A stretch of 64,000 bases of DNA from NCBI RefSeq assembly GCF_031764535.1, contig NZ_CP134499.1:3286001-3350000 (forward strand), read 5' to 3'. Positions within the stretch are counted from its first letter, which is position 1; every line of letters begins with the position of its first letter. The translations under genes were made by a program, and so were the position numbers. This document shows positions 7,307 through 17,126 of the stretch, one piece after another. The notes beneath the pieces were generated by a model that saw only the letters and a list, made by a program, of their open reading frames with translations, did no database searches and was not told the DNA's origin. Source of the DNA: Pseudomonas sp. SG20056 (lineage in GTDB: Bacteria > Pseudomonadota > Gammaproteobacteria > Pseudomonadales > Pseudomonadaceae).

Positions 7307-8595
7307 GCTGCCACCAACCGGCCGAACAGCCGCCAAACATTGCTTGCGGTGCGCATAGCGGTTGCGGCTGCGCCATTTCCGTCGAGCACAGCAGCGTCCT
7401 CGGCGTGAGTGAATATAGTGAAGCCATCCCCCTGGATGGTGACGGCGCCCGCACCTGCTTGAAAGAAGTGAACAACTGGTGCATGCCCATCAACCTCCCA
7501 AGTGCCGTCCGCATCTGCACTGAGCGTAAGTACCACCGGGCTGGCGCTTGTGCAGATAATCATGCGACCGGCGTCTGCTGGGGTAATGGCGCCGGAGGTG
7601 CCAGTGATGGTCCGCACTGGCAGGCCATCGGGCGCTGATCCGGGCTCGCCAGCAGGCCCTTGCGGCCCCTCATCACCGGGATCGCCCTTCAAACCCTGCG
7701 GCCCTGGCTCACCTTGAGGGCCAGCTGCACCCGTTGTACCTGGCTCCCCCTGCGGGCCAACGTCGCCCTGATCACCCTTAGGCCCCTGAATCAATCCAGC
7801 ATCCACCCAGGTGGAACCCGACCAAACCCACAGGTGCCCCGCGATCAAATATGCATCACCAACCGCACCGGAAACTGGAAGATCGGCGGGATCAGGCAAG
7901 CTGCCAATAATGTTTATTCCTGTTCCTGGATCACCTTGAGGGCCGACCGGTCCAGTTTCGCCGGGCTCACCTTGAGGCCCGGCGGCTCCCGGCGCACCTG
8001 GCTCGCCCTGTGGGCCAGCCGGCCCTTGTGGTCCTTCATCTCCGGGATCACCTTTCAAACCTTGCGAACCAGGCTCACCTTGAGCGCCTGCCGCGCCGGG
8101 CTCACCCTGCGGCCCTGCAGGCCCTTGTGGCCCCTCATCACCGGGATCTCCCTTCAAACCCTGCGGCCCTGGCTCGCCTTGAGGCCCAACTTCACCTGCC
8201 GCACCGGGCTCACCCTGTGGACCGACCGGACCTTGTGGCCCAACATCACCTGGGTCACCGGGCTCACCCTGCGGCCCCGCCTCGCCACGCAATGCTTCAG
8301 TACTCCCTGCAGTGAAACGAGCACTGATTTGCTCTCCGACCAACCAGTCCAAGGCATCGGTATCTTCCTGAGCACGCTCAACACTCAGCACACCACCGCC
8401 CACTGCCGTGACTTTCACTATTTCCCAGCTGGTTTCGATATCTTCAACCACTCGGGCAAGAGTCAGAAGGTAGAAGTCACCAGCCCCCAAACCAACCAGG
8501 TCCGCAGCTTTGGCCGGGCTAATGACCAACTCCGGTGCAGCCGCAGCCGCTGGAGCCGTTAAGGTGGCGGCCCAGTTGTTGACGAAAAGTTGCAT
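7303..8595 (-). CDS. Collagen-like phage tail fibre protein
   Basis: A 430-aa fibre protein with three parts. Residues 1 to about 100 form a globular N-terminal domain beginning [20 protein letters not shown], likely the tail-attachment part. Residues about 103-345 are Gly-X-Y repeats ([27 protein letters not shown]), interrupted once by a short globular segment near [18 protein letters not shown]. The C-terminal 85 residues form a small domain ([16 protein letters not shown] to GRLVAA) that may nucleate trimerisation. The collagen repeats should form a trimeric stalk. It is coupled to the downstream propeller gene. Confidence 0.82.
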   Translation of the reverse strand: MQLFVNNWAATLTAPAAAAAPELVISPAKAADLVGLGAGDFYLLTLARVVEDIETSWEIVKVTAVGGGVLSVERAQEDTDALDWLVGEQISARFTAGSTEALRGEAGPQGEPGDPGDVGPQGPVGPQGEPGAAGEVGPQGEPGPQGLKGDPGDEGPQGPAGPQGEPGAAGAQGEPGSQGLKGDPGDEGPQGPAGPQGEPGAPGAAGPQGEPGETGPVGPQGDPGTGINIIGSLPDPADLPVSGAVGDAYLIAGHLWVWSGSTWVDAGLIQGPKGDQGDVGPQGEPGTTGAAGPQGEPGPQGLKGDPGDEGPQGPAGEPGSAPDGLPVRTITGTSGAITPADAGRMIICTSASPVVLTLSADADGTWEVDGHAPVVHFFQAGAGAVTIQGDGFTIFTHAEDAAVLDGNGAAATAMRTASNVWRLFGRLVAA

Positions 8596-8603
8596 GGTTA
8601 CTC

Positions 8604-10382
8604 CTAGATGTAGGTCACTGGGTCTGTCTGGCCCAGCAATACAGAGCCGGTAAATGGGTTGCGTGCGCCAAAGCGCGGTGGCGCATCAGTTACTGAGGAC
8701 GGCGCAGGCACCACGAACTCTTCGGTGGTAACGCCCTCCGGGTGGGCGGTTACCCCGTAAACCTCGCTGATGCCGCCCGTGCCAGGCAGTGCACGCTGGC
8801 GGCGCTTCAGGCACACCAGGTGATTGCTCCACCAGTGCGGCAGTACGCTGCAGGCCACTTCCGGGCTTTCATCAAGCTGGAACCAAGAGAAGGCCATGGT
8901 CGGCAGCCATGACTTCACGTCGCTATTCGCGGCCTGGTTGGTAGGGTCCAGGATGCGAATAGGCGAGGCGTTGCCAATACCCACAGCGGAGTCGCCCGAC
9001 TCGGTGTCGCTGTCGAGCAGCACATCGTTCAGGTAGATCTCGCGCTGACGGGTAGTCGTCGCGCCTGACATCGGCGGGATTGGCCGCAAGCTGGATGACA
9101 GCAGCTCAGCCGGCACCGTATCGCTGTAGGTCAGTGTGTACAGAAACTCTGCCCGCACCTTCCAGCGGTCGATCTCTGTCGTGCCAACGCGCAGCACCAC
9201 CTCAACCAGCTCGGTGCATGTGTGCTCTACGGCGGCGGACCAGGCGAACTCGCCGGGAATGTCATCGCCGCCAGCACCCGGCGCCAAAACGCACGACCCA
9301 CCATCTAGTATGTAGGGGTAGGAGATCTCCGGCGCAGGCACGCCAGCACCCGAGATGTCGAAGCTGTAATCGGCGGTGATGCTGTAGCTCATGTCCACGG
9401 TTACCGGCACTGGCTCGCCGGCAGGGTTAAACCACCAACTGAGCACATAGCCCTCAATACTGGCCGAGCGCGACCCGGTCACGATGCTGATGCTTGGGGT
9501 CTCAGGTGACTCGATGCCAGGCGGCAGCAGTATTGCTTGGGGGTTGTCGATGGTGCGAAACAACCATTCACAGGCCTCGCCACCCACCGGGCGAAACTCA
9601 TCGGCGGTCGTAAAGTCGATGGTCCAGCGGCCAGAGAATGTATCAAGGTCATCGGTATAGGCTGGCGTACCAGCCAGGAACGGCGACAACTCTTCAAGCT
9701 CAACGGTGATCGGCGATTCAGTAGTACCGGCGCCGCTGACCTTGAGCAGGTTGAAGCCGTTGCCGTCATCCGGCTGATAAAGCCCGTTGCTGCCGCCGAA
9801 TCGAGTCTCGCCGATGATCACCTGGGAGCCATCCGGCAAGCTGTCCCACAGCCTGGGCGTGCCGACCGGGAATGACAGCGGGTTGCCAATATCAAACCCG
9901 GCAAGCGTCACCGTAACCGGCACATCATCATCGGCAGGGGCAAAGGACAATCGCCCGTAGCGGGTGAGCAATGCAGGCTCAAGCAACGCCGTTTTGCCAG
10001 CATTGGCAGACGTATCAAACGGCAAGCGCACTGACCACAGATTGCCGGGCGAAACCGCGTAAAGCGCCTGGGCGTGCACGCCGCCACGGCCGTACACGTA
10101 CTGCGACGGACCATCGCCCTGCATGTTCACCACAGCATCAGTGCGCCATTGGTAGCCGGCAGCAGTATCGTATGCCATCTCTTCGGGCGTGCGACTGATC
10201 GCCGGCACACCGGGCACGGCTAGCCGATAGCTGCCACGCACGTTGCTCGCAAACCAAGTGCCGTCGATATGACTGCCCGTAGGCAGAGTAAGCCGGCTGC
10301 CGCGCACCAGGCCGTGGTATGGGCAGCCAACAATACGGTGCAGGCCGAAGCTCAGCCCGTGTTCGTCCATCAGGGTCATCAA
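8604..10382 (-). CDS. Phage tail protein, unknown family
   Basis: A 592-aa protein, beta-rich, without signal peptide or membrane segment. It lies between the fibre gene and two other tail genes, with its start overlapping the upstream stop by 4 bp, so it is part of the tail operon. Segments such as [21 protein letters not shown] suggest immunoglobulin-like or jelly-roll structure, but I do not recognise a named domain. Probably a distal tail or central fibre component. Confidence 0.6.
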   Translation of the reverse strand: MMTLMDEHGLSFGLHRIVGCPYHGLVRGSRLTLPTGSHIDGTWFASNVRGSYRLAVPGVPAISRTPEEMAYDTAAGYQWRTDAVVNMQGDGPSQYVYGRGGVHAQALYAVSPGNLWSVRLPFDTSANAGKTALLEPALLTRYGRLSFAPADDDVPVTVTLAGFDIGNPLSFPVGTPRLWDSLPDGSQVIIGETRFGGSNGLYQPDDGNGFNLLKVSGAGTTESPITVELEELSPFLAGTPAYTDDLDTFSGRWTIDFTTADEFRPVGGEACEWLFRTIDNPQAILLPPGIESPETPSISIVTGSRSASIEGYVLSWWFNPAGEPVPVTVDMSYSITADYSFDISGAGVPAPEISYPYILDGGSCVLAPGAGGDDIPGEFAWSAAVEHTCTELVEVVLRVGTTEIDRWKVRAEFLYTLTYSDTVPAELLSSSLRPIPPMSGATTTRQREIYLNDVLLDSDTESGDSAVGIGNASPIRILDPTNQAANSDVKSWLPTMAFSWFQLDESPEVACSVLPHWWSNHLVCLKRRQRALPGTGGISEVYGVTAHPEGVTTEEFVVPAPSSVTDAPPRFGARNPFTGSVLLGQTDPVTYI

Positions 10383-10825
10383 ACTGGCTCCGCAAAGACC
10401 TGCTCAACAGTGGCGCCGTTATCATCGGTTTGAATGATCTTTTTCACCGGCAGGAACTCCCACACAAACACCCCATCCGAGCTTTGCAGGTAGCGGGCGT
10501 CGTGGAACTCGCGCAGCGCGTAGTTGGCTTCGGTCAGCGGGCTAGCGATTCCGCCACCTGGCGCCGCTGGTGGCGGCGTGTAAATGCCCCGCCCACGCGA
10601 AACCGGCACCGCCCCGACCGGCTGCACAGCGCGCAAGGTGCGGCGTTGCCGTGATGGGGTGATCAGCCGGTTGAGGTCTTCCACCACCGATTCACCGCGG
10701 CGTTCAGCTTCGATGCGTTTGCCGATGGCGCGCCGCTCATCCCCACCCCTGGCGACCCGGCTGTTGCTAACCCCGGCGCGGATTGCAGCACGCTGCTGCG
10801 CAAGCGTTGGCTCAACCATGGTCAA
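10379..10825 (-). CDS. Small phage tail-associated protein, unknown
   Basis: A 148-aa protein. The N-terminal half is Arg-rich and probably helical (RRAIGKRIEAERRGESVVEDL), with a proline/glycine linker (YTPPPAAPGGG) and a C-terminal segment that may be structured. It overlaps the neighbours on both sides by 4 bp, so it is made with the tail proteins. No family recognised. Confidence 0.5.
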   Translation of the reverse strand: MTMVEPTLAQQRAAIRAGVSNSRVARGGDERRAIGKRIEAERRGESVVEDLNRLITPSRQRRTLRAVQPVGAVPVSRGRGIYTPPPAAPGGGIASPLTEANYALREFHDARYLQSSDGVFVWEFLPVKKIIQTDDNGATVEQVFAEPV

Positions 10826-12510
10826 AGCTCCAGCGGGTCATTGGGGATGGCTACGCGGTAGGTCGCCACTATCGGTACAGGCATTTCATCGCGCTTTTCA
10901 GCCGGGATCTCGGCAGCATCGATATCGAAGCGGCGCGGATACATGGCCGAGCCGGGGTCAATGGCCGAGTAGTTACCGGCAAACCCAGGCAGCTCATCGT
11001 CGTACTCTGGCGACTCATCACGCCCGCCCAGTTGGGTGGGTAGATTGGTTGGCACCAGACCGGGGTCTGGCTGCGGCTCATCAACGGACGCAGGTGGCGT
11101 AAGCGGATCTGTCACATCACCACCGCCACGCATCAAAGCGATGGTCAACGTGGTGATCGCCGCACCCGACTGATAGTCGGCGCGTGTGGCGATGCGCACA
11201 CACTTACCGCGCGCCTTAATCAGATCATCCAGCTCCAAGGTGTGCGTCAGGTCGATGCCCATAGCCATGCTGGTGGGCACCTGCCAACTCACCGTGGTGC
11301 CACGGTGCGTGCGCACCACAATCGCCACGCCCTGCCGGAGCTGAACCACCAGAAAGAGCACACGGCGCGACTCATCACGCTCATCGGTGTGACTACTAAT
11401 GCCGTCCGAGAACGGGGCATCAGCCCATGCCTCAGCCAGCAGGCTCTCAATATCAAGAGCCCCGCCGGTGCGCTCAATCACCTCGCCAGCAACATCAATG
11501 CTGCTGGGCACCACCACGTTCAATTGATAGCGCTCAGTAACGCTCTGCGCCCAACGCCGGCCCATCCCGAAGCTCGCGCCCAACAGCAGCTCTTCGGCTT
11601 CGTAGTAGTTCGTCCAGGGCACACCGATCAAGCACGGGTCAGGCATGCTCGGCCACAGCAGATCCCAGCTGAAGTCGGCCAACAGCTGGCCACCCGCACC
11701 GGCCACGGCGTCTTTCACCATCGCAACAGTGGGCAGCTCTTTCGAGTCAGGGAAGTACCAGCCGCAGAAGCCGCCACCGACCCAGCTGAAACGCTCATTG
11801 CGCTGGCGCAACCGCACGTAGCGGTAGTCAGCCTCAATCACCACCTTGTTGGTCATGCGCGAGAGGTCAGCCGGGTCGCAGGCCTGCGTACCATCCAGCA
11901 CCTGACCGGGGCCAAACACAAACGCAGGCGCTATGGCGTACCAGCTGGTAACGCGCGGCACGCCATACGCATCGCAATCAAGGCTGGCAGTGCGCGTGCT
12001 CATCCGCTCCTGGGCATACTCCCAGCGGCTGCGCCCCTCTGCAGGCTCGAACACATCAGGCGACCAGGTGCCGGCCGTAAGCGTATTGATCTCCTCAATG
12101 GGCATGCCCTCAACCCGCTGCTGCAGCTGGTCGCTGCATTCACAGGTCATCACTCGCGAGCTGGCATCCCAGATCGGCGTGACCACCTTGCCGGTCAACA
12201 TCCGCGCCTCAGTGGTCAGCCCAGCCGTGGTGCTGATGTAGTCGATGGTCACATCACGCCCCACCCAATCACTGGGCGTGACCGGCCCAGGCGGCAGGTA
12301 AAAGGCGATACGGCCAACACCGGCCGCGCTTTCCTCTCGATCAGAGTCCCAGCCCTCAACCAGCTGATCGCTGATGTCCACACCGCCGAGTAAAACCCGC
12401 TCGCGCCAGAGGTAACCGGTGCCCGCAACCACGTACACGGGCGGTGCAGCACCACCCGAACTCCCGCCATTCAACGGCGCACCGTTGAGCGGGCCTCCAT
12501 TGATTAGCAT
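10822..12510 (-). CDS. Phage distal tail protein, possible baseplate-hub type
   Basis: A 562-aa protein beginning with a Gly/Asn-rich leader (LNGAPLNGGSSGGAAPP), then a beta-rich region around ERVLLGGVDISDQLVEGW and later VMTCECSDQLQQRVEG. The layout (a target-defining strand, then ring-forming beta domains) resembles tail-hub proteins that cap the tail tube in siphophages, but the similarity is only general. It sits between the short distal tail gene and the 148-aa gene, each overlapped. Confidence 0.5.
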   Translation of the reverse strand: MLINGGPLNGAPLNGGSSGGAAPPVYVVAGTGYLWRERVLLGGVDISDQLVEGWDSDREESAAGVGRIAFYLPPGPVTPSDWVGRDVTIDYISTTAGLTTEARMLTGKVVTPIWDASSRVMTCECSDQLQQRVEGMPIEEINTLTAGTWSPDVFEPAEGRSRWEYAQERMSTRTASLDCDAYGVPRVTSWYAIAPAFVFGPGQVLDGTQACDPADLSRMTNKVVIEADYRYVRLRQRNERFSWVGGGFCGWYFPDSKELPTVAMVKDAVAGAGGQLLADFSWDLLWPSMPDPCLIGVPWTNYYEAEELLLGASFGMGRRWAQSVTERYQLNVVVPSSIDVAGEVIERTGGALDIESLLAEAWADAPFSDGISSHTDERDESRRVLFLVVQLRQGVAIVVRTHRGTTVSWQVPTSMAMGIDLTHTLELDDLIKARGKCVRIATRADYQSGAAITTLTIALMRGGGDVTDPLTPPASVDEPQPDPGLVPTNLPTQLGGRDESPEYDDELPGFAGNYSAIDPGSAMYPRRFDIDAAEIPAEKRDEMPVPIVATYRVAIPNDPLEL

Positions 12511-13022
12511 TAGGCTTCTTCCCAGAGGATGGACCAGCCATGCATGGCGGTGGCATTGGATTGGCTTTTAGGGGGCCGCCTGGCAAACACGGAGTACACC
12601 GGGCACCACCAAACTTGGTACAAGCTCGCACCCGGCACTGCAGTAACGGTTGAAACACCGGCGACGGTTGAGACCTCGGCATCCACCCAATCACGGCCGA
12701 TCAACGCATAGGCCCATGGGGCTTTATCAGGCCGAGGCACACTCGGCAACGTGAAGACCAGCCCCGTGCCCTGCATGCTGTTGATCTGGGTACTGCGCAA
12801 CTCCAGCGGCTCTTTGTAGTTCAGCCCGTCCAGGCCGGGGGGCTGGTGGCCGAGGCCGCTGATGGTTCCGGACATCTTCTCCCAGCGGGTCATCTTCACT
12901 GCCGCGCCGTTGCTCATGCGCAGCACTGTGCTACCGCCAATGGCCTCCTCATCCTGATCAGCCGCACCGGCGCTCAGCTGAACAATCTCGATACCGCCGA
13001 GCATGAGAGGTGGTAGGTGCAT
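12510..13022 (-). CDS. Phage minor tail protein, unknown family
   Basis: A 170-aa beta-rich protein starting MHLPPLMLGGIEIVQLSAGA. It is the first gene after the tape measure in the direction of transcription, where lambda-like phages carry minor tail proteins that join the tape measure to the tip. Its stop shares one base with the next start. No recognisable catalytic motif. Confidence 0.55.
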   Translation of the reverse strand: MHLPPLMLGGIEIVQLSAGAADQDEEAIGGSTVLRMSNGAAVKMTRWEKMSGTISGLGHQPPGLDGLNYKEPLELRSTQINSMQGTGLVFTLPSVPRPDKAPWAYALIGRDWVDAEVSTVAGVSTVTAVPGASLYQVWWCPVYSVFARRPPKSQSNATAMHGWSILWEEA

Positions 13023-13040
13023 TCGAGAAACTCCAGACGT

Positions 13041-13064
13041 AAAAAAGCCCGCACTGGGCGGGCT
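13041..13064 (-). terminator. Hairpin after the tape-measure gene
   Basis: AGCCCGC and GCGGGCT arms (13046-13052 and 13058-13064) with loop ACTGG; an A-run at 13041-13046 gives U on the minus strand. It is almost identical to the hairpin at 5984-6002. Read-through by antiterminated late transcripts is expected. Confidence 0.6.
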
Positions 13065-13071
13065 ATCAGGT

Positions 13072-16000
13072 TCAGCGGGCAGTGCCGCCGTGTTTCAAGG
13101 CTGTTCGCTTGAGTAACTGGCTAAACGAGTCCTCCCGCATTAGCACTTCATAGCTTCCGCCTGGGGTATCGAGAGTGGCGCGGCCCCAATCAGCAAGCGG
13201 GTTATCGCTTTGCATCAATGCAGGGCTCATTGCAGGTATGGCCGGCAAGGCCCGGTCAGTGATGCGACCACCATCAGCGAACTTAGGGAACCGGCGTTGC
13301 CGCACGGCCTCCATAAAGCCTTCGCCGTAGTAGTCAACCGAAGCGGCCGGCTGCATAAACTCACCGTTTGAACCCCACATCAGGATGCTGTCGCTACGCC
13401 CGGTACCGGGGCCGCGCAACTTGCCGCCGTTGGCAAAACCAGGAATTTCACCACCGGCTAGCCCCCGCCCTAGATCAGCGGCTGACCCCAGAAGCGTGAT
13501 CGGCACTACCGCCAGGGCCTTCCATTGCTCAACCAGCGCCAGAAGTTGGTCAGTAACCGCACTCGCCGTCGCATCGCTTACTTCGGCCCCAACCTCAACG
13601 GCTGGAACAGTCAGCGGGTCGATTTGCGGCTTGAGCACGGCGTCAACTGTGGGCGTTTCATCACCAGGGAAAACCAGATCCTTGATGACGATATCGGCCG
13701 GCACCGGCGGCGGCTCATTGACCAGCACGTAGCCCTCAGCATCTTTCGAGCCGGGCTGCATCAGTGGGTCTTGCGTCAGTTCGCGAGGATCTATTTTCAG
13801 ATCCTTGCCGATCATGGCAGCCCAGGCCTTGAGCTTCTCTGTCTCCTTGGCCAGCGCGGCGTCATCAATTGACGGCACAATCTTGAGGTCTTTCAGCTCC
13901 TCAAGCTCAGCCTTCCATTCCCTGGTTTTCTTCTTCGCCGCTTCCAGGCTCTTCTCTGCGCCATCCACAGAGATTTTGTCGGCCTCCTGTTCAATGCCCT
14001 GCAGCTGTTTGATAAAGCCGGCAAAGCCATAGGTGTTCTTACCCGCTGCAGCCAGCTCCGTCAGCACCTCAAGCGCCGCCTGAGCATTGCGCTTCGCGCC
14101 CTCCACATCGCCACCAGCCAGCGCCTGGCGCGCAGCCATTTGCAGCGCTTGCGCACTGCCATAACTGGCAGGCCCCGCCGCACCTGCGTTGATTTTTTCC
14201 AACGCATCGCGGTAACGCTTCTCAGTGGACAGCTGCTCGGTACGGGCCTTACTGAGCGCGCTGGACGCTTTACGCTGCGCAGCTACCTGGCTGTCCAGGG
14301 CATCCTTGAAAGAAACCGCAAGCGCCTGCTGGATGCCGTTGAAGTCGGCGGCGTATGTGCGCATCTCAGATAGCCGCTGCTCCCCAATTGCCTCCGAGGC
14401 CTCACGCGCTTTCTCTTCAGCAACCACTACGTCGTCAATTACCTCAACGGTATCGTCACGCCATAGCCCGTAGGCTTTGTACACAGCCGCCAGGCCATCC
14501 AGTAGCGTCGAACCCTTACCAGATACTGCATCGGCAAGCATGTCGAATGCGGGCGCACCATCTCCCTCAGCAGCTGAATCAAGAACGCCGGACAACTTGT
14601 CCAGCTGACTCACCGCCAGGGCAGAAACACCCAGCAAGTTGTCGATTGAGTGAACAACCTTATCTATCGAATCAGAGAAGGTACCCCGCGCATCTCCAGC
14701 GGTGACGCGCATGTTGTCAGCCATCTGCAGCAGCGCTTCTGATTGCTTCGACAGCGCCCCTACAAACTTCTCAGTTGTCAGTTCGCCGGCTGCAGCCATG
14801 CGGATAAGCTCACCGCGCGAGACGCCTAGGCCTTTGGTCAGGGCATCGATGAGGGTTGGGGCATTTTCAAGCATCGCATTGAATGCATCTCCGCGAATCT
14901 CACCAGTTTGCAGCCCCTTACTCAGCTGGTTGATTACCGCAACGGCCTGCTCACCCTTGACGTTGCTGGTCACCAAACCAGCAGAAAGCACCGCAACCAT
15001 GTCAGCTGTGGTTTTGGTAGAGAACCCCATCTCCTGCAATGGTTTAACAGACCGTAGAAACAACTCGCTGGTCTGGGCTACAGGTATGCGTACCCGCTTG
15101 GAGATCTCCTCAAGCCGCGCCTGCGAACGCTCATACTCATCCTGGACAGGAAGCGCACCGCGCATACGATCTTCAAGGGTGTTCACCGCATCTGCAGTGT
15201 CCAGGTACGCCCCAGCAACCTGTTTAACGGTGTAGCCGGCAGCAACAATGCCGGCCAGGCGCGCAGTGATATCGGTCAGCCCAAGGCCACCGCCCGCCTC
15301 AACCCCACCGACAGAGCGAATTGCAGCTTTGGTTTCGTTCAGCCGCGCCTGGTAGCGCACCTCAGCTGCGGCACGCTCGGTAGCCGACAGCACGCCGGAT
15401 TGCGTCAAACGCGCGTAGTCAGACTTCAGCGCCACCAGCTGCGCACGCAACTCACGCAATCGGGTAATGCCCAGGTTGTCCATCGCCTGGCTTACGGCAG
15501 CCTGGTTGGCGGCCTGTGCAGCGACAGCGCGCCGGGCGTCTGCCTCCCGCTGCAACGCAGCAGCGGTATCTGCCTTGGATACTGGCGCAGCAGCTGCAGC
15601 CCGCAGCTTTCGCAGCTCGGCTAGCGACTCAGATACCTGCCGCCGGTAAGCCGATTCCGCTTCAGACCGCTGCTTAACCGACAAGCTCGCGTCAGAAGTA
15701 ACCAGCCGATACTGCTCACGCAGGCCAACCAAACCCCGCTGAGCATTCTCAATACCACCTACACCCAATCCGCTTTTGGCATTGGCCAGGGCAGCATCGG
15801 CGCGTCCGGCCGAGACTTGAGCATTAAGCTCGGTGTTGAGTCGACGCTGCTCGGCAGCAAGGTTGCGGGTATCTACCCCAGCCCCTTGCAACTCTTTGCG
15901 GCGGCGAAGCAGCTGCGACCGGGCAGAGTCTTCTGCGCGATCCAACCGGCGCAGCTCGGACACCGCATCGCGGTAGCTTGTCGTCAGCTCTTTATTGGGG

Positions 16001-16230
16001 GCTGTGGACCGCGCAATTTCGTTGCCGAGATCCCGCACACGGTCGCGCGCGGCGCGGCCTTGCCGCTCAATCGACTCCAGGCTTTGCTCAAGCTCACGGT
16101 AGCCGTTGACCTGCCGCAGAGGCTTTTCAATTGCCTTTACCAGCGCGACATATTCCTTACGGAATCCACCGGCCGCCTTGGTCGCCTGATCGACATCCAT
16201 GCCGAGCTTCAGCTCGATATCAGTAGACAT
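13072..16230 (-). CDS. Tail tape-measure protein
   Basis: A 1052-aa protein, the longest in the window. Residues 1-300 are long charged helices with Arg/Ala/Glu heptads. Residues about 340-560 form the conserved tape-measure domain, with QEMGFSTKTTADMVAVLSAG, then LSKGLQTGEIRGDAFNAML and MAAAGELTTEKFVGALS. A central coiled coil follows, then a glycine-rich C-terminus with FANGGKLRGPGTGRSD. The protein sets tail length and passes into the host at DNA entry. Its size implies a long tail, so the virion is a siphovirus. The upstream frameshift product ends seven bases before this start. Confidence 0.93.
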   Translation of the reverse strand: MSTDIELKLGMDVDQATKAAGGFRKEYVALVKAIEKPLRQVNGYRELEQSLESIERQGRAARDRVRDLGNEIARSTAPNKELTTSYRDAVSELRRLDRAEDSARSQLLRRRKELQGAGVDTRNLAAEQRRLNTELNAQVSAGRADAALANAKSGLGVGGIENAQRGLVGLREQYRLVTSDASLSVKQRSEAESAYRRQVSESLAELRKLRAAAAAPVSKADTAAALQREADARRAVAAQAANQAAVSQAMDNLGITRLRELRAQLVALKSDYARLTQSGVLSATERAAAEVRYQARLNETKAAIRSVGGVEAGGGLGLTDITARLAGIVAAGYTVKQVAGAYLDTADAVNTLEDRMRGALPVQDEYERSQARLEEISKRVRIPVAQTSELFLRSVKPLQEMGFSTKTTADMVAVLSAGLVTSNVKGEQAVAVINQLSKGLQTGEIRGDAFNAMLENAPTLIDALTKGLGVSRGELIRMAAAGELTTEKFVGALSKQSEALLQMADNMRVTAGDARGTFSDSIDKVVHSIDNLLGVSALAVSQLDKLSGVLDSAAEGDGAPAFDMLADAVSGKGSTLLDGLAAVYKAYGLWRDDTVEVIDDVVVAEEKAREASEAIGEQRLSEMRTYAADFNGIQQALAVSFKDALDSQVAAQRKASSALSKARTEQLSTEKRYRDALEKINAGAAGPASYGSAQALQMAARQALAGGDVEGAKRNAQAALEVLTELAAAGKNTYGFAGFIKQLQGIEQEADKISVDGAEKSLEAAKKKTREWKAELEELKDLKIVPSIDDAALAKETEKLKAWAAMIGKDLKIDPRELTQDPLMQPGSKDAEGYVLVNEPPPVPADIVIKDLVFPGDETPTVDAVLKPQIDPLTVPAVEVGAEVSDATASAVTDQLLALVEQWKALAVVPITLLGSAADLGRGLAGGEIPGFANGGKLRGPGTGRSDSILMWGSNGEFMQPAASVDYYGEGFMEAVRQRRFPKFADGGRITDRALPAIPAMSPALMQSDNPLADWGRATLDTPGGSYEVLMREDSFSQLLKRTALKHGGTAR

Positions 16231-16236
16231 AAGCCG

Positions 16237-16362
16237 TCACTCTCTCAGGCAGCGCAGAAATAGCCGCCACGGGTAGTTAATTGCATTGGGGTGGCCTACA
16301 CGCCCTAAAGCAGCCAGGCAGCTTTCCAGTTCTTTCAGGCTTTGCTCTGCGCTTCGCCCCCC
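16237..16362 (-). other. Programmed -1 frameshift site and chaperone extension
   Basis: The heptamer G-GGG-GGC (16362-16356) is in the right phase at the end of the chaperone gene. A shift of -1 bypasses the TGA at 16337-16335 and adds 39 codons ending at TGA 16239-16237, just before the tape-measure ATG. The extension starts RSAEQSLKELES and contains GHPNAINYPWRLFL, giving a 148-aa product like lambda gpGT. Confidence 0.75.
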
Positions 16363-16682
16363 GTTCGCAGAGCCCTGAAAAAATCCGGGTTCAAATCCTT
16401 GGCCTTGTCGAGCAGCTTGCGCAGCTGACTCGGAGGGATTTCCTCCACCTCGCGGAGGGACAAACCGGTAAACACCGCCAGGTCAGTCAGACGGCATTCT
16501 GGGAATAACGAGACGTCAATCTGATATCGGGCCAGCTGTTCGGCGCTGGCATCAGCACCCGGCCACGGGTCGGCCAACAGCATCTGGCGCATGCCAGCAG
16601 GCGTCAGCTCAGTCACCGGGATATCCCGTGCAGCTTTACCCTCGCCAATCGTCACAACTGCCTTTGCGGCCAAGTCGCTCAT
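16335..16682 (-). CDS. Tail assembly chaperone (gpG-like short form)
   Basis: A 115-aa protein starting MSDLAAKAVVTIGEGKAAR, with GGAG six bases before the ATG at 16682. A longer in-frame start at 16769 would begin inside the upstream lipoprotein gene and cross a terminator, so it is unlikely. The gene sits between major tail protein and tape measure, the lambda G position, and carries a frameshift heptamer near its end. Short and extended forms are expected to coat the tape measure during tail assembly. Confidence 0.78.
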   Translation of the reverse strand: MSDLAAKAVVTIGEGKAARDIPVTELTPAGMRQMLLADPWPGADASAEQLARYQIDVSLFPECRLTDLAVFTGLSLREVEEIPPSQLRKLLDKAKDLNPDFFRALRTGGEAQSKA

Positions 16683-16697
16683 GCTTTGCTCCAGGCA

Positions 16698-16722
16698 ATA
16701 AAAAACCCGCCGAAGCGGGTTT
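16698..16722 (-). terminator. Terminator downstream of the lipoprotein gene
   Basis: AAACCCGC (16703-16710), tetraloop CGAA, GCGGGTTT (16715-16722), with a U-run on the minus strand. Terminates the lipoprotein transcript before the tail chaperone. Confidence 0.75.
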
Positions 16723-16738
16723 GATCGAAATTGGTTCT

Positions 16739-17065
16739 TTACTTCATCGTTAGGTTTGAACCTTGCCAAACCTGTTCTGCTGGGATGCCAGTAACAGTGA
16801 TTGAAAAGTGCGTTCTAAGCATGGCTCCGAAGCCATTCTGAGAATCTACAAAGCTATCCACCCGGTACACACAAGCACCAGTTTTGCGCACCTTAACCCC
16901 TTGATCAGAAGGCCTAGCGAACTTTGCCGTAGCAGGTGCCGCAAGCTGCTTTTCAATAATCGACTTCGCACTGCCGTAGGCGAGTGACTCACTGCAAACG
17001 AATTCTTTAGGGCCGCACCCGGCAACCATCAACAGCGCCAACGCATAACCAACAAGCCGTAGCAT
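16739..17065 (-). CDS. Lipoprotein moron within the tail operon
   Basis: A 108-aa predicted lipoprotein: MLRLVGYALALLMVAGC is a signal peptide with lipobox VAGC. The mature part has two further cysteines and a compact mixed fold (KSIIEKQLAAPATAKFARPS). The gene interrupts the usual major-tail-protein to chaperone order and is enclosed by an upstream hairpin (17066-17096) and a terminator (16698-16722), so it behaves as a self-contained insertion (moron). Lipoproteins in such places often cause superinfection exclusion, but no specific family was recognised here. Confidence 0.7.
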   Translation of the reverse strand: MLRLVGYALALLMVAGCGPKEFVCSESLAYGSAKSIIEKQLAAPATAKFARPSDQGVKVRKTGACVYRVDSFVDSQNGFGAMLRTHFSITVTGIPAEQVWQGSNLTMK

Positions 17066-17096
17066 AAAGTCCCTCCCTAGTAACTGGAGGGACTTT
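17066..17096 (-). promoter_or_regulatory. Perfect hairpin covering the lipoprotein ribosome-binding site
   Basis: AAAGTCCCTCC (17066-17076) and GGAGGGACTTT (17086-17096) are perfect 11-bp inverted repeats with a 9-nt loop. In the minus-strand RNA the second arm carries the GGAGGGA ribosome-binding site and ends right at the ATG (17065). Confidence 0.7.
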
Positions 17097-17126
17097 AGCC
17101 CATACCGCAGATTCCCAGCTACCTGA

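Noticed and set aside
6264..7358. A long repeat-containing plus-strand frame opposite the propeller gene
   Set aside because: It is only the antisense of the 132-bp repeats; its repeats follow from those of the real gene.
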